From Candidatus Fermentibacteraceae bacterium (GTDB lineage Bacteria > Fermentibacterota > Fermentibacteria > Fermentibacterales > JCC-6), in NCBI GenBank assembly GCA_021162285.1, contig JAGGYZ010000181.1, positions 1-32,647 of the forward strand: 32,647 nt of DNA. The letters are read 5' to 3'. Below the pieces are notes generated by a model, which saw nothing but the letters and a program-made list of their open reading frames with translations, did not search any database and was not told the DNA's origin. Positions 23,862-32,647 of the stretch are shown piece by piece (the first letter of the stretch is position 1; each line of letters opens with the position of its first letter). The translations under genes and the position numbers were made by a program.

Positions 23862-23924
23862 ACTTACGCGGTGATTGAGAATTCTATGCAGGCGGCCGTA
23901 TGAACAAGACAGGTGGTGAACTTA

Positions 23925-24242
23925 GTGAGCGAAAAATTTAGTGATCTTCTCTCTTCGGAAGACAAAGCCCGGGAAGTCGTGGAGAATGCCACGAAGGAAG
24001 CCCGAAGGATAAGAACAGGTATTCCAGAAGAGGTTTCCAGGATAGAGAAAGAGTACAAATCTGAACTTCAGAAATTTGAGGAAACCGGAATGCTGAAGGT
24101 TGAAAAAGAAATTGCTGTTCTCCGCGAGAAGCAGGAAAAAATACTTGAAGAAAGAAAGAGTGTACTGGAGACAAAATCAGCAGAGCTGGCTCCCGTAGCG
24201 CTTGAACTGATTCACGCTGCCATCAAGGGAGACAGGGGATAA
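23925..24242 (+). CDS. V/A-type ATP synthase subunit H/G-like (peripheral stalk)
   Basis: Charged coiled coil, first gene in the V-ATPase operon; GTG at 23925 preceded by AGGTGGTGA. Confidence 0.65.
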   Translation: MSEKFSDLLSSEDKAREVVENATKEARRIRTGIPEEVSRIEKEYKSELQKFEETGMLKVEKEIAVLREKQEKILEERKSVLETKSAELAPVALELIHAAIKGDRG

Positions 24243-26230
24243 TGGCAAGGGACAAGGTTGTAAAAGCCGGGATACTCTGTCATTCCACAAGAAAAGAAGA
24301 GGTTCTGGCTGTTCTGGAAAAAACGGGTCGAGTTCATCTAATTGATATATCCGTTGTTGAAGATGCCCCTTTTGCCCGGCCTGAGGAGGTTGAAAGGCCT
24401 TCTTTTCACAGCCTTTCTGCCTCTCTTGATAAGACTATTCCATTTCTGCAGAGCAGGGAGCTTTCAAAAAAGAGGGAACCCGTTCCGGCAGTTACCGTTG
24501 ATGAACTGTCGTCTCTGCTGGATAACCACACAGAGCTTGAGGAAAAAGTTCACAGATCTGTTTCCGTCTCTGATGAACTGATCAATCTTCATTCAAAATC
24601 AGAAGAAATTCAAAGAAAAATAGACTTTCTCGAGGAGTGGGTAGATTTTCCTCTGCGTTTTAATCAGCTGGTTCACGGTGATGCTCTGGTAATGAAGGCT
24701 GGACATGTATCTGCCGGAGAAGGTTTTGCTATTCTTGAGGGACTGGAAAAAGAGTATGAGCTTTTTTATGCCATTAAACTTTCCGAAGACAGGTCTGTTG
24801 TGGCATGGCACAATGAGATTAACGAAGAAATCTCTACAGGTTTAACTGAATGCGGTTTCATTGCAGCAGATTTTACAGGTTTTTCCGGTACTCCGGAACA
24901 AGAGCTGAAAACGTTCAGGGAAAGTCTTGCAGAGGTAAACAGAAGAACAGGAGAGCTTTCTGCTGAAGCAGATCTTCTTGTTCAGAGTCTGCCTCGTCTG
25001 AAAACTCTTTCCGATGCCGCCGGGCTCCAAACTCTCAGAGAAGATGCGGCTTCCAGGGGTCGGGTCAGTAGTTCATCACTGTTTCTTAACCTCTGGCTCC
25101 GGCAGGAGGATGTTGCTGGATTAAAAACAGAACTGGAAAAGCTTGGGGAAGTGGATGTTTCTCTTACAGAAACTAAGGAGGAGGAAACTCCTCCGGTATT
25201 TCTCACAGAATCTGCCTCTACTGATCCTTACCTGATGCTTACAGATATGTACGGCAGACCCGACGGAGCCGACCCGGATCCCACACCACTCATGGCTCCA
25301 TTTTATGCAATATTTTTTGGAATCTGCGTTGGCGATGCTGGATACGGTATTGCTCTGGCAGCAGGATCTGCCATCGGATGGTACCTTACAAACAAAAAAC
25401 AGGGGAACACAAGACTTTTCAGATTAATGTTCCAGGGTGGTCTTGCCAGTGTTGTCTGGGGAATTCTTCTCGGCGGCTGGTTCGGGATATCCTTCAACAG
25501 TTTGCCCGCACTACTTCAGAATGCAGCTATGCCTCTTAACAACCTGGTTCCCGGATATACTCGGGGAGTAACCGATGGTTTTGCTCTATCACAGCAATTT
25601 CTCTATCTCACGCTTGGTTTTGGCCTGGTTCAACTTGGCTGGGGAATAATTGTCAACCTGAGAAAACGCCTCTCAGCGGGGGAAGGTGTCTGGGCCGTTG
25701 TGGATCAAACCGGATGGATGCTGGCTCTTCTCGGTCTGTTCCCGTGGCTTTTTAATCACTATCTGCTCGACGGAGCTTTGTACCCGCTGGGCACAGTGTG
25801 GGACAGTGTATTTCTTGGTATGCTGGCTGTCGGCACAGTACTTATTTTCATCATGGGAGGAAAAGAAGCTGAAGGTATCGGCGGGAAAGCCGGTCTTGGA
25901 GCCTATGCCTGCTACGGTATAGTAAATCTGCTTGGAGATGTTCTAAGTTACTCCAGGCTGTTTGCACTCGCTCTGTCCAGTGCGATTATTGCTTCTGTTG
26001 TTAATGAAATAGCCAGCATGCTTCAGAGCATTCCGGTCTTTGGAATAGTTCTTACTGTTCTGGTTCTGGTTGCAGGGCATTTGTTTAACCTTGCTATGGC
26101 GGCGTTAAGCGGCTTCATTCACACAGCCAGGCTTCAATTCGTAGAATTCTTTGGAAAGTTCTATGATGGAACAGGAGTACCATTTAAAGCTCTTCGATAC
26201 GAACCAAGATACGTTAGAATAAAAAGATAA
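24242..26230 (+). CDS. V/A-type ATP synthase subunit I
   Basis: 662 aa; cytosolic N-terminal half plus C-terminal TM domain with LGDVLSYSRLFALALSSAIIASVVNE and FFGKFYDGTGVPFKALRYEPRYVRI. Confidence 0.93.
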   Translation: MARDKVVKAGILCHSTRKEEVLAVLEKTGRVHLIDISVVEDAPFARPEEVERPSFHSLSASLDKTIPFLQSRELSKKREPVPAVTVDELSSLLDNHTELEEKVHRSVSVSDELINLHSKSEEIQRKIDFLEEWVDFPLRFNQLVHGDALVMKAGHVSAGEGFAILEGLEKEYELFYAIKLSEDRSVVAWHNEINEEISTGLTECGFIAADFTGFSGTPEQELKTFRESLAEVNRRTGELSAEADLLVQSLPRLKTLSDAAGLQTLREDAASRGRVSSSSLFLNLWLRQEDVAGLKTELEKLGEVDVSLTETKEEETPPVFLTESASTDPYLMLTDMYGRPDGADPDPTPLMAPFYAIFFGICVGDAGYGIALAAGSAIGWYLTNKKQGNTRLFRLMFQGGLASVVWGILLGGWFGISFNSLPALLQNAAMPLNNLVPGYTRGVTDGFALSQQFLYLTLGFGLVQLGWGIIVNLRKRLSAGEGVWAVVDQTGWMLALLGLFPWLFNHYLLDGALYPLGTVWDSVFLGMLAVGTVLIFIMGGKEAEGIGGKAGLGAYACYGIVNLLGDVLSYSRLFALALSSAIIASVVNEIASMLQSIPVFGIVLTVLVLVAGHLFNLAMAALSGFIHTARLQFVEFFGKFYDGTGVPFKALRYEPRYVRIKR

Positions 26231-26266
26231 CCAGGCGGATAGAAACACACACAAGGAGGAAATGAA

Positions 26267-26728
26267 TTGAATTACTTAGTTGCATACCTGGGCGTTGCCC
26301 TTGCCTGTGCTCTTGCTGGAATTGGAAGTGCAGTGGGAGTAGGAATCGCCGCTCAGGCAAGTACAGGAGTAATGAGTGTTGATCCTAAAAAATTCGGTAA
26401 ACTTCTTCTACTCTCTGCCCTTCCCGGGACCCAGGGCATTTACGGATTCGTTATTGCATTCCTTCTTTTACAGAAGATCGCTCTTTTCACCGGCGACAAC
26501 CCGCTTACAATGGTTGTTGGGTGGAAGGTTTTTGCAGCCGGTATGCCGATTGCCCTTGCAGGTCTCATGTCTGGAATACACCAGGGTAAGGTATGTGCCG
26601 GTGGAGCCATGATGACAGCAAAACAGCCCGATGACAGTGCGAAAGCTTTGATTCTCGCTGTATTTGTAGAGTTTTATGCCATCCTCGGATTCCTCGTGTC
26701 TTTCCTCATGCTGGGTCAGATAGGCTAG
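26267..26728 (+). CDS. V/A-type ATP synthase subunit K (c-ring proteolipid, duplicated hairpin)
   Basis: GIGSAVGVGIAAQAS.. LPGTQGIYGFVIAFLL .. GIHQGKVCAGG .. VFVEFYAILGFLVSFLM; AAGGAGGA RBS, TTG start. Confidence 0.95.
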   Translation: MNYLVAYLGVALACALAGIGSAVGVGIAAQASTGVMSVDPKKFGKLLLLSALPGTQGIYGFVIAFLLLQKIALFTGDNPLTMVVGWKVFAAGMPIALAGLMSGIHQGKVCAGGAMMTAKQPDDSAKALILAVFVEFYAILGFLVSFLMLGQIG

Positions 26729-26732
26729 CAGT

Positions 26733-27320
26733 ATGTCACTTCAAGCCATACTGGCGAAGATCGAGAACGATGGGAAAACCCAGGCTGAGCAGATCATACA
26801 GTCTGCCAGGGACGAAGAAAAAGAATCTCTTCATCTGGTTAATTCCCGGATAAAAGAAAGACGCCACAGAGATGTAGAAAGAATCAGGAACAGGATACAG
26901 GCCCACGCCAGGCAGAGAGACAGCCATGTACGCAGAGAAATGGAGAAAGCTCTGCTCAGCCACCGCAGAAATCTTGTTGATCAGGCGATAAAGGGCTCGA
27001 TAAAGAAGATTGCGTCTGTTCCTGATTATCTGGAACTCATAGGTGTCCTTCTTGAAGGTTGCGATCTTCAGGGAGAAGTAGAGGTTCTCATCTGCGCACA
27101 AGACAGCAACAGAATAACTGCAGACTATCTGAAGAAGTTTTCTTCTGCGGATCGTCAGTTTGTTCTTTCCGGTGACAACCATGCGGATCACGGCGGTATC
27201 ATAATGCGCTCCGGGGACATAAGCCTTAATGCTACTCTTTCAATGATTGCCGAGCTCAACCATGAATCCATGGTTATGGAGCTTTCGCGGCTGCTGCCGC
27301 TGGAGGGTCAGGAGGAGTAA
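26733..27320 (+). CDS. V/A-type ATP synthase subunit E
   Basis: Charged helical N-terminus, HGGIIMRSGDISLNATLSMIAE C-terminal domain; operon position. Confidence 0.85.
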   Translation: MSLQAILAKIENDGKTQAEQIIQSARDEEKESLHLVNSRIKERRHRDVERIRNRIQAHARQRDSHVRREMEKALLSHRRNLVDQAIKGSIKKIASVPDYLELIGVLLEGCDLQGEVEVLICAQDSNRITADYLKKFSSADRQFVLSGDNHADHGGIIMRSGDISLNATLSMIAELNHESMVMELSRLLPLEGQEE

Positions 27321-27321
27321 A

Positions 27322-28296
27322 GTGTCAGGCAGTTCTTACGCGTATGCCAGCGGTAGAGTAAGCGGTCTTGATGAGACTCTTCTTTCCGAGAGGGTATGGA
27401 GTCAGCTTATTGCCGCAGATGACAGAGATGAAGTGTTAAGAATTCTGGGTGATTCCTGGTACGGGACCCTTCTCCAGGTTGAAGATAATTTGGGTGATGC
27501 TCTCAGAAGTGCAGTTTCCCATGCGGAAGAAGAGCTTTCTGAGCTTTCCCTTGATCCGGCTTTTACCAGAGGTGTTCTACAGAGGAGAGATGCCAGGAAT
27601 GCCAGATACCTGTGGAAAAGTTTCGCTGCTGGAGATAATGGTGAGGTTGAGGTGGAACCTTCCGGGATGATCTCCATTGAAGATCTGAAAAGAGCATGGG
27701 CAGACAGCAGTGCAGCGGATTCACTGCCGGTGCAGTTCAAACAGGCTCTTGAGGAAATACAGGAGCTTCACTCGCCATCAGCATCGGAAACAGATGCGGT
27801 TCTGGACAGACTTGCCGCCAGCGTGGAAGCTGATAATCTTGGGCAGATGGAAGGACTGGTTGCATCTATTCCTGCAGTGAAAATAGAATTAAGAAATTTT
27901 CTTGCGGCAGCCAGAGGCAAAAGTGAGGAAATGACACCGTCTGCCATTGAAGAAATACTGCTGAATGGCGGATACCACAGTCCATCAGACATTGCCGAGG
28001 CAGTAAGAGTTAACAGACTCTCTGCTCTACTGGGGGAAACGCAGGGTTTTGAAGATTCTGCTCTCGCCCTGGAAGAAGGGTTCGAGTCCGGATCTTTTCT
28101 CAGTTTTCAGAAGGAAAGCGACAGGATGACAATGGGCATTCTTGAAAGAGTGTCCGGTGATCTGTTCAGCCCGGGACCGCTTGCAGCGTATGTTCTTCGC
28201 AGAGAGCTGGAAGTATCTCACCTTAAATTAGTAGCAGCCGGCAAAGCCGCCGGTATTGATTCCAGGCGTCTCAGCGCCAGGATACCCAGAGGATAG
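27322..28296 (+). CDS. V/A-type ATP synthase subunit C
   Basis: SSYAYASGRVSGLDETLLSE N-terminus; C-terminal FSPGPLAAYVLRRELEVSHLKLVAAGKAAG. GTG at 27322 after GGAGG; ORF start 27247 rejected. Confidence 0.88.
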   Translation: MSGSSYAYASGRVSGLDETLLSERVWSQLIAADDRDEVLRILGDSWYGTLLQVEDNLGDALRSAVSHAEEELSELSLDPAFTRGVLQRRDARNARYLWKSFAAGDNGEVEVEPSGMISIEDLKRAWADSSAADSLPVQFKQALEEIQELHSPSASETDAVLDRLAASVEADNLGQMEGLVASIPAVKIELRNFLAAARGKSEEMTPSAIEEILLNGGYHSPSDIAEAVRVNRLSALLGETQGFEDSALALEEGFESGSFLSFQKESDRMTMGILERVSGDLFSPGPLAAYVLRRELEVSHLKLVAAGKAAGIDSRRLSARIPRG

Positions 28297-28304
28297 GAGG
28301 AAGT

Positions 28305-28637
28305 ATGGCAGAGAAAGGCAGGCTGGCCTTTATTGGAGATGCTGATTCCGTGCTGGGTTTCCGTGCTCTGGGAGTGGAGACATACACACCGGAATCGGGG
28401 TCTGAAGCGGTAACGATCTTCAAGTCTCTGGTTAAGGAAAAAGTTTCAGTGATAATGATCACCGAGGATATGCTGGATCACCTCCAGGGCGAAGTTGATG
28501 AGGTTGTCAGTATGCCGGTTCCCGCCGTTGTGGTTCTTCCCGGAGTTTCCGGGTCCAGACACAGAGGAGAGGACACGATCAGAAACCTTATCATCAGAGC
28601 CGTGGGTGTTGACCTGATGGCGGAGGATGAGCAGTGA
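28305..28637 (+). CDS. V/A-type ATP synthase subunit F
   Basis: LAFIGDADSVLGFRALGVETY..; 110 aa between C and A. Confidence 0.88.
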   Translation: MAEKGRLAFIGDADSVLGFRALGVETYTPESGSEAVTIFKSLVKEKVSVIMITEDMLDHLQGEVDEVVSMPVPAVVVLPGVSGSRHRGEDTIRNLIIRAVGVDLMAEDEQ

Positions 28638-28650
28638 GTCGGAGGAAGCA

Positions 28651-30417
28651 ATGATACATGGCAGGATTGACAAAATAGCCGGTCCGCTGGTGGTTGCCAC
28701 CGGGATGACGGAAGCAAGGATGTTTGATGTGGTCTTTGTTTCCGATTTTCGATTGATCGGTGAGATTATAGAATTAAAAGGAAACAAGGCTTCAATTCAG
28801 GTTTATGAAGAAACCGGAGGCTTGAAGCCGGGAGATCCAGTTTACCAGACAGGTCATCCGCTTTCGGTTCAACTTGGACCGGGTCTGTTGACCTCTATCT
28901 ACGATGGAATTCAGCGCCCGCTGGACAAGGTGAGAGAGCAGGCTGGAGACTGGATTACAAGGGGAATTAACATTCCCGGGCTTGATCATGAAAAACCCTG
29001 GTCATTTACTCCTGATCTCCAGGTGGGAGCAGAAGTTCACGGCGGAGAAGCAATTGGTTCTGTTCCGGAAACGGAACTTATTAAACACCTGATAATGGTT
29101 CCGCCAGGAATTTCCGGTAAAGTTACATGGGTTGCACCGGCCGGAGAGTACAACATCGATACGGTTGTAGCAAAAGTTCTTACAGAGTCGGGAAAAACAG
29201 CAGAGCTCAACATGTACCAGGAATGGCCTGTACGAAAGTCGAGACCAGTTGCAACAAAACTTGCTCCGGATGAGCCCCTTGTAACCGGGCAGAGGGCTAT
29301 CGATACCTTCTTTCCCGTTGGAAAAGGCGGAACGGCGTGTGTTCCCGGCCCATTCGGCAGTGGAAAAACGGTTATTCAGCACCAGCTGGCAAAATGGGCT
29401 GACACAGAAATAGTTATCTATGTGGGGTGTGGAGAACGCGGTAACGAGATGACAGATGTTCTTCAGGAATTTCCGGAGCTGAAAGACCCCAAAAGTGGTA
29501 AAGCCCTTATTCTGAAAACTGTTCTGGTTGCCAATACATCCAACATGCCTGTTGCTGCCCGTGAGGCAAGCGTGTACACGGGAATAACCATTGCAGAGTA
29601 TTTCCGCGACATGGGTTACTCTGTTGCCCTTATGGCAGATTCTACCAGTCGCTGGGCCGAGGCCATGAGAGAGATGTCCGGAAGGCTTGAAGAGATGCCT
29701 GGAGAAGAGGGTTACCCTGCATACCTTGGAACAAGGATTGCCGAGTTCTATGAAAGAGCAGGCAAGGTGCACTGTCTCGGAGGAGACAGGGTGGGAGAGC
29801 TTACCGTTGTTGGTGCTGTCAGCCCGGCAGGTGGTGATTTATCCGACCCGGTGGTTCAGTCAACTCTGCGAGTGGTGAAGGTTTTCTGGAGTCTTCAGGC
29901 AGAGCTTGCGTACATGCGCCACTTTCCGGCTATCGGATGGCTGGACAGTTACAGTCTCTACACCAAAAATCTCAAGGAGTTTTACGACAAAACCATGGGT
30001 ACAGACTGGGTTCTTTCAGTGAAAAAAGCAATGGCTCTTCTGCAGGATGAGTCCAACCTTCTTGAAATAGCCAGACTGGTTGGAGCAGAGAGTCTTTCTC
30101 CAGAGGATCAGCTGATTCTGTTTACCTCCAGAAGCCTCAGAGAAGACTATCTTCACCAGAATGCATTTCACCCAGTTGATACATACGCTTCCAGCAGGAA
30201 GCAGCAGTTGATGTTGACGACAATTCTGCACACTTACGACGAGATGACAAGGGCAATCAACGCAGAGGTGCATCCCAGGGTGCTGTTTGATTTTCCTCTT
30301 TCCGAGGATATAGCGAAGATGCGCTACATGCACGAGGATGATATAGAACAGGTTCTGGAGTTGCAGAAAAAGATAACCACAGCTGTAAACGAAAAAATAC
30401 AGCTTGAAAACGACTAG
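28651..30417 (+). CDS. V/A-type ATP synthase catalytic subunit A
   Basis: GPFGSGKTVIQHQLAKWADTEIVIYVGCGERGNEMTDVL; start MIHGRIDKIAGPLVVA at ATG 28651 with GGAGG. Confidence 0.96.
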   Translation: MIHGRIDKIAGPLVVATGMTEARMFDVVFVSDFRLIGEIIELKGNKASIQVYEETGGLKPGDPVYQTGHPLSVQLGPGLLTSIYDGIQRPLDKVREQAGDWITRGINIPGLDHEKPWSFTPDLQVGAEVHGGEAIGSVPETELIKHLIMVPPGISGKVTWVAPAGEYNIDTVVAKVLTESGKTAELNMYQEWPVRKSRPVATKLAPDEPLVTGQRAIDTFFPVGKGGTACVPGPFGSGKTVIQHQLAKWADTEIVIYVGCGERGNEMTDVLQEFPELKDPKSGKALILKTVLVANTSNMPVAAREASVYTGITIAEYFRDMGYSVALMADSTSRWAEAMREMSGRLEEMPGEEGYPAYLGTRIAEFYERAGKVHCLGGDRVGELTVVGAVSPAGGDLSDPVVQSTLRVVKVFWSLQAELAYMRHFPAIGWLDSYSLYTKNLKEFYDKTMGTDWVLSVKKAMALLQDESNLLEIARLVGAESLSPEDQLILFTSRSLREDYLHQNAFHPVDTYASSRKQQLMLTTILHTYDEMTRAINAEVHPRVLFDFPLSEDIAKMRYMHEDDIEQVLELQKKITTAVNEKIQLEND

Positions 30418-30433
30418 AAAAGGAGGTTGAGAG

Positions 30434-31837
30434 ATGATACGGGAGTACAAAACGACCGTGGAGATATCCGGCCCCCTGATGCTGGTGGACCGGGTAACAG
30501 ATGTAAGCTACGAAGAGCTTGTGGAAATAGAGCTTGCAAGCGGTGAACTGCGTCACGGCAAGGTTCTTGAAATAGACAGCAACCGTGCCCTGGTTCAGCT
30601 GTTTGAGGGTTCAAGCGGTACCGACCTTGAAACAGGGAAGGTAAGGTTTCTCGGCAAGGGAGTTGAACTCGGCGTTTCCACAGAAATGCTTGGCAGGGTT
30701 TTTGATGGACAGGGGCGCCCGCGTCCGCCTTTCGACAACGATCCTCCAATCGTTCCGGAAAAGATGAACAACATCAACGGAGCACCAATAAATCCCTATG
30801 CCAGAGATTATCCCGCAGAGTTCATACAGACAGGCTTCAGTTCCATTGACGGGATCAACACCCTTGTAAGAGGGCAGAAGTTGCCTATTTTCAGCGCCAA
30901 CGGTCTGCCCCACGGCGCCGTTGCCGCTCAGATTGCCAGACAGGCCAAGGTTAAAGGCGGAGAAGGTAACTTTGCCGTTATCTTTGCCGCCATGGGAATC
31001 ACATTTGAGGAAGCGGATTATTTCATAAAAGACTTCAGGGCAACAGGAGCCATGGACAGGGCTGTTGTTTTCCTGAATCTTGCAGATGATCCCGCTATTG
31101 AAAGAATCAGTACGCCCAGAATGGCACTTACGGCGGCAGAATACCTTGCTTACGAGAAGGACATGCACATCCTGGTTATCATGACAGACATGACAAACTA
31201 CTGCGATGCTCTTCGTGAGATAAGTGCAGCAAGACGGGAAGTGCCTGGTAGAAGAGGTTACCCCGGCTATCTTTACACAGATCTCGCTTCTCTGTACGAG
31301 CGCGCGGGAAGAATCAAGGGAAGAAAGGGTTCAATTACCCAGATTCCCATTCTTACAATGCCGGAAGACGACAAAACGCATCCCATTCCGGATCTTACCG
31401 GCTATATTACTGAGGGGCAGCTCATCCTGAGCAGAGAGTTGCACAAGAAAGGCATCTACCCGCCTATGGATGTGATGGAATCTCTCAGCCGCCTGAAAGA
31501 CAAGGGAATTGGTAAGGGCAAAACCAGAGAAGACCATGCCGACCTTTTCAACCAGCTTATGGCGGCTTACTCTGCAGGAAAGAATGCAAGAGAGCTTTCA
31601 GTGATTCTGGGAGTGGCAGCACTCAGTGAACTCGACAGAAAGTATCTGAACTTTGCCGCCGAGTATGAAAAACGCTACATCAGTCAGGAAGAGCACGAGG
31701 ATAGGGGTATCATTGAAACCCTTGATCTTGGCTGGGAACTTCTCAAGCTGCTTCCCCGAACTGAGATGAAGCGTGTTCGACCGGAAAACCTGGACAAATA
31801 CTGGCCAGTAGATGAAAGCCAGACAGATGGCGATTGA
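30434..31837 (+). CDS. V/A-type ATP synthase subunit B
   Basis: [79 protein letters not shown]. Confidence 0.96.
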   Translation: MIREYKTTVEISGPLMLVDRVTDVSYEELVEIELASGELRHGKVLEIDSNRALVQLFEGSSGTDLETGKVRFLGKGVELGVSTEMLGRVFDGQGRPRPPFDNDPPIVPEKMNNINGAPINPYARDYPAEFIQTGFSSIDGINTLVRGQKLPIFSANGLPHGAVAAQIARQAKVKGGEGNFAVIFAAMGITFEEADYFIKDFRATGAMDRAVVFLNLADDPAIERISTPRMALTAAEYLAYEKDMHILVIMTDMTNYCDALREISAARREVPGRRGYPGYLYTDLASLYERAGRIKGRKGSITQIPILTMPEDDKTHPIPDLTGYITEGQLILSRELHKKGIYPPMDVMESLSRLKDKGIGKGKTREDHADLFNQLMAAYSAGKNARELSVILGVAALSELDRKYLNFAAEYEKRYISQEEHEDRGIIETLDLGWELLKLLPRTEMKRVRPENLDKYWPVDESQTDGD

Positions 31838-32456
31838 AGTAAGAGCAACCAGAATGGAGATGCTTCAGCTTAAGAAGCGTCTCAAGCTGGCAAAAAAAGG
31901 GCACAAGCTGCTGAAAGACAAGCTCGATGAGCTCATGCGTCAGTTCAAGATTCTTATTGGACAGTATGAGGGAGCCCGGGCGAAACTGGAGGACCAGCTG
32001 GGAGTAGCCTACGGCGAGTTTCTGTTTGCCAGAGCTGCAATGGAGGAAGAGGGTCTTCTTGACGCCCTTCGATACCCCGGAGCCAGAGCTGTTGTAAACT
32101 CAACCACAAGAAGAGTAATGAATCTTACCCTTCCTGTGTTCAAGGTTTCGATTGAGGGCAGGGTGAGAAATTACGGTATGTACGATACGCCCCCCGAGCT
32201 TGATGAGGCCCTGGAAGTTTACAAAAAGGTTCTTCCGGAAATAATCCGCCTGGCTGAACAGGAAAAAGCGATAATTCTTATCGCACAGGAAATTGACACC
32301 ACGCGGCGCAGGGTGAATTCTCTGGAGTATGTAATGATACCGGAGATCAACCAGGCAATAAGATACATCCGTCTTAAACTTGATGAGATGGAACGGGGTA
32401 ACACCACCCGTCTTATGAAAGTGAAGGAAATGGTAGAGGCGAACAAGTCTTACTGA
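31827..32456 (+). CDS. V/A-type ATP synthase subunit D
   Basis: [39 protein letters not shown] 31827 overlapping the subunit B stop. Confidence 0.93.
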   Translation: MAIEVRATRMEMLQLKKRLKLAKKGHKLLKDKLDELMRQFKILIGQYEGARAKLEDQLGVAYGEFLFARAAMEEEGLLDALRYPGARAVVNSTTRRVMNLTLPVFKVSIEGRVRNYGMYDTPPELDEALEVYKKVLPEIIRLAEQEKAIILIAQEIDTTRRRVNSLEYVMIPEINQAIRYIRLKLDEMERGNTTRLMKVKEMVEANKSY

Positions 32457-32481
32457 TAGTCAGTGAGTCATAAACAACAGA

Positions 32482-32508
32482 AAAGGGAGTCCACAGCGGG
32501 CTCCCTTT
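32482..32508 (+). terminator. Hairpin terminator-like structure after the V-ATPase operon
   Basis: AAAGGGAGTCC (32482-32492) ACAGC GGGCTCCCTTT (32498-32508), 11-bp stem with one T-G wobble. Confidence 0.6.
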
Positions 32509-32557
32509 CCTGTATCGCCGGGTCTAGTCCGAAGTTGATGGTAAACTCAGCTGTATC

Positions 32558-32584
32558 AAAAAGGGGAGAGCCGAAGCTCTCCCC
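32558..32584 (-). terminator. Intrinsic terminator (minus strand) with UUCG tetraloop
   Basis: GGGGAGAGC (32563-32571) CGAA GCTCTCCCC (32576-32584); on the minus strand GGGGAGAGC-TTCG-GCTCTCCCC-TTTTT. Confidence 0.85.
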
Positions 32585-32600
32585 AAAAACAGGAACGATT

Positions 32601-32647
32601 CTAGAAGGAAGCCTTGATTCCACCCCAGGTCTCGCGACTGAGTGCAG
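32601..32647 (-). CDS. 3' end of a truncated CDS, C-terminus ...ALSRETWGGIKASF* (possible outer-membrane beta-barrel)
   Basis: Frame open to the window edge, stop TAG at 32601-32603, terminal Phe, strong terminator immediately downstream. Confidence 0.45.
   Translation of the reverse strand, partial: ALSRETWGGIKASF

Noticed and set aside
27247-27321. Upstream extension of the V-ATPase subunit C ORF
   Set aside because: Overlaps subunit E out of frame; GTG at 27322 follows a GGAGG and gives the expected N-terminus
29002-29772. 256-aa minus-strand ORF inside V-ATPase subunit A
   Set aside because: Antisense shadow of a conserved gene; no recognisable motif

Overview
This looks like a bacterial chromosome segment around dnaA. 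It appears to be diderm: YidC has a large periplasmic domain, and a partial minus-strand CDS at the right edge ends in -WGGIKASF*. No tRNA, rRNA, CRISPR array or mobile element was found. Left (+): HAD hydrolase, two membrane proteins, GT4 glycosyltransferase. Then a tightly coupled minus-strand operon: rpmH, rnpA, yidD, yidC, mnmE, mnmG, rsmG, parA, parB and a 55-aa 2[4Fe-4S] ferredoxin. rpmH and the ferredoxin are missing from the supplied ORF track. Diverging from it (+): dnaA, dnaN, DUF721/DciA-like, gyrB, gyrA, an unrecognised 1188-aa protein, asparaginase, a TM/coiled-coil protein, a bactofilin, and a complete nine-gene V/A-type ATPase operon (H I K E C F A B D). The most interesting points are: the unknown 1188-aa protein coupled to gyrA; two parS-like sites inside coding sequence, one spanning the mnmG/rsmG overlap; a divergent MnmE without a recognisable NKxD motif; three DnaA-box-like 9-mers in the bactofilin/V-ATPase spacer; a c-subunit with Na+-type ligand residues; and a possible M23-like N-terminus without a peptidase domain next to the bactofilin.
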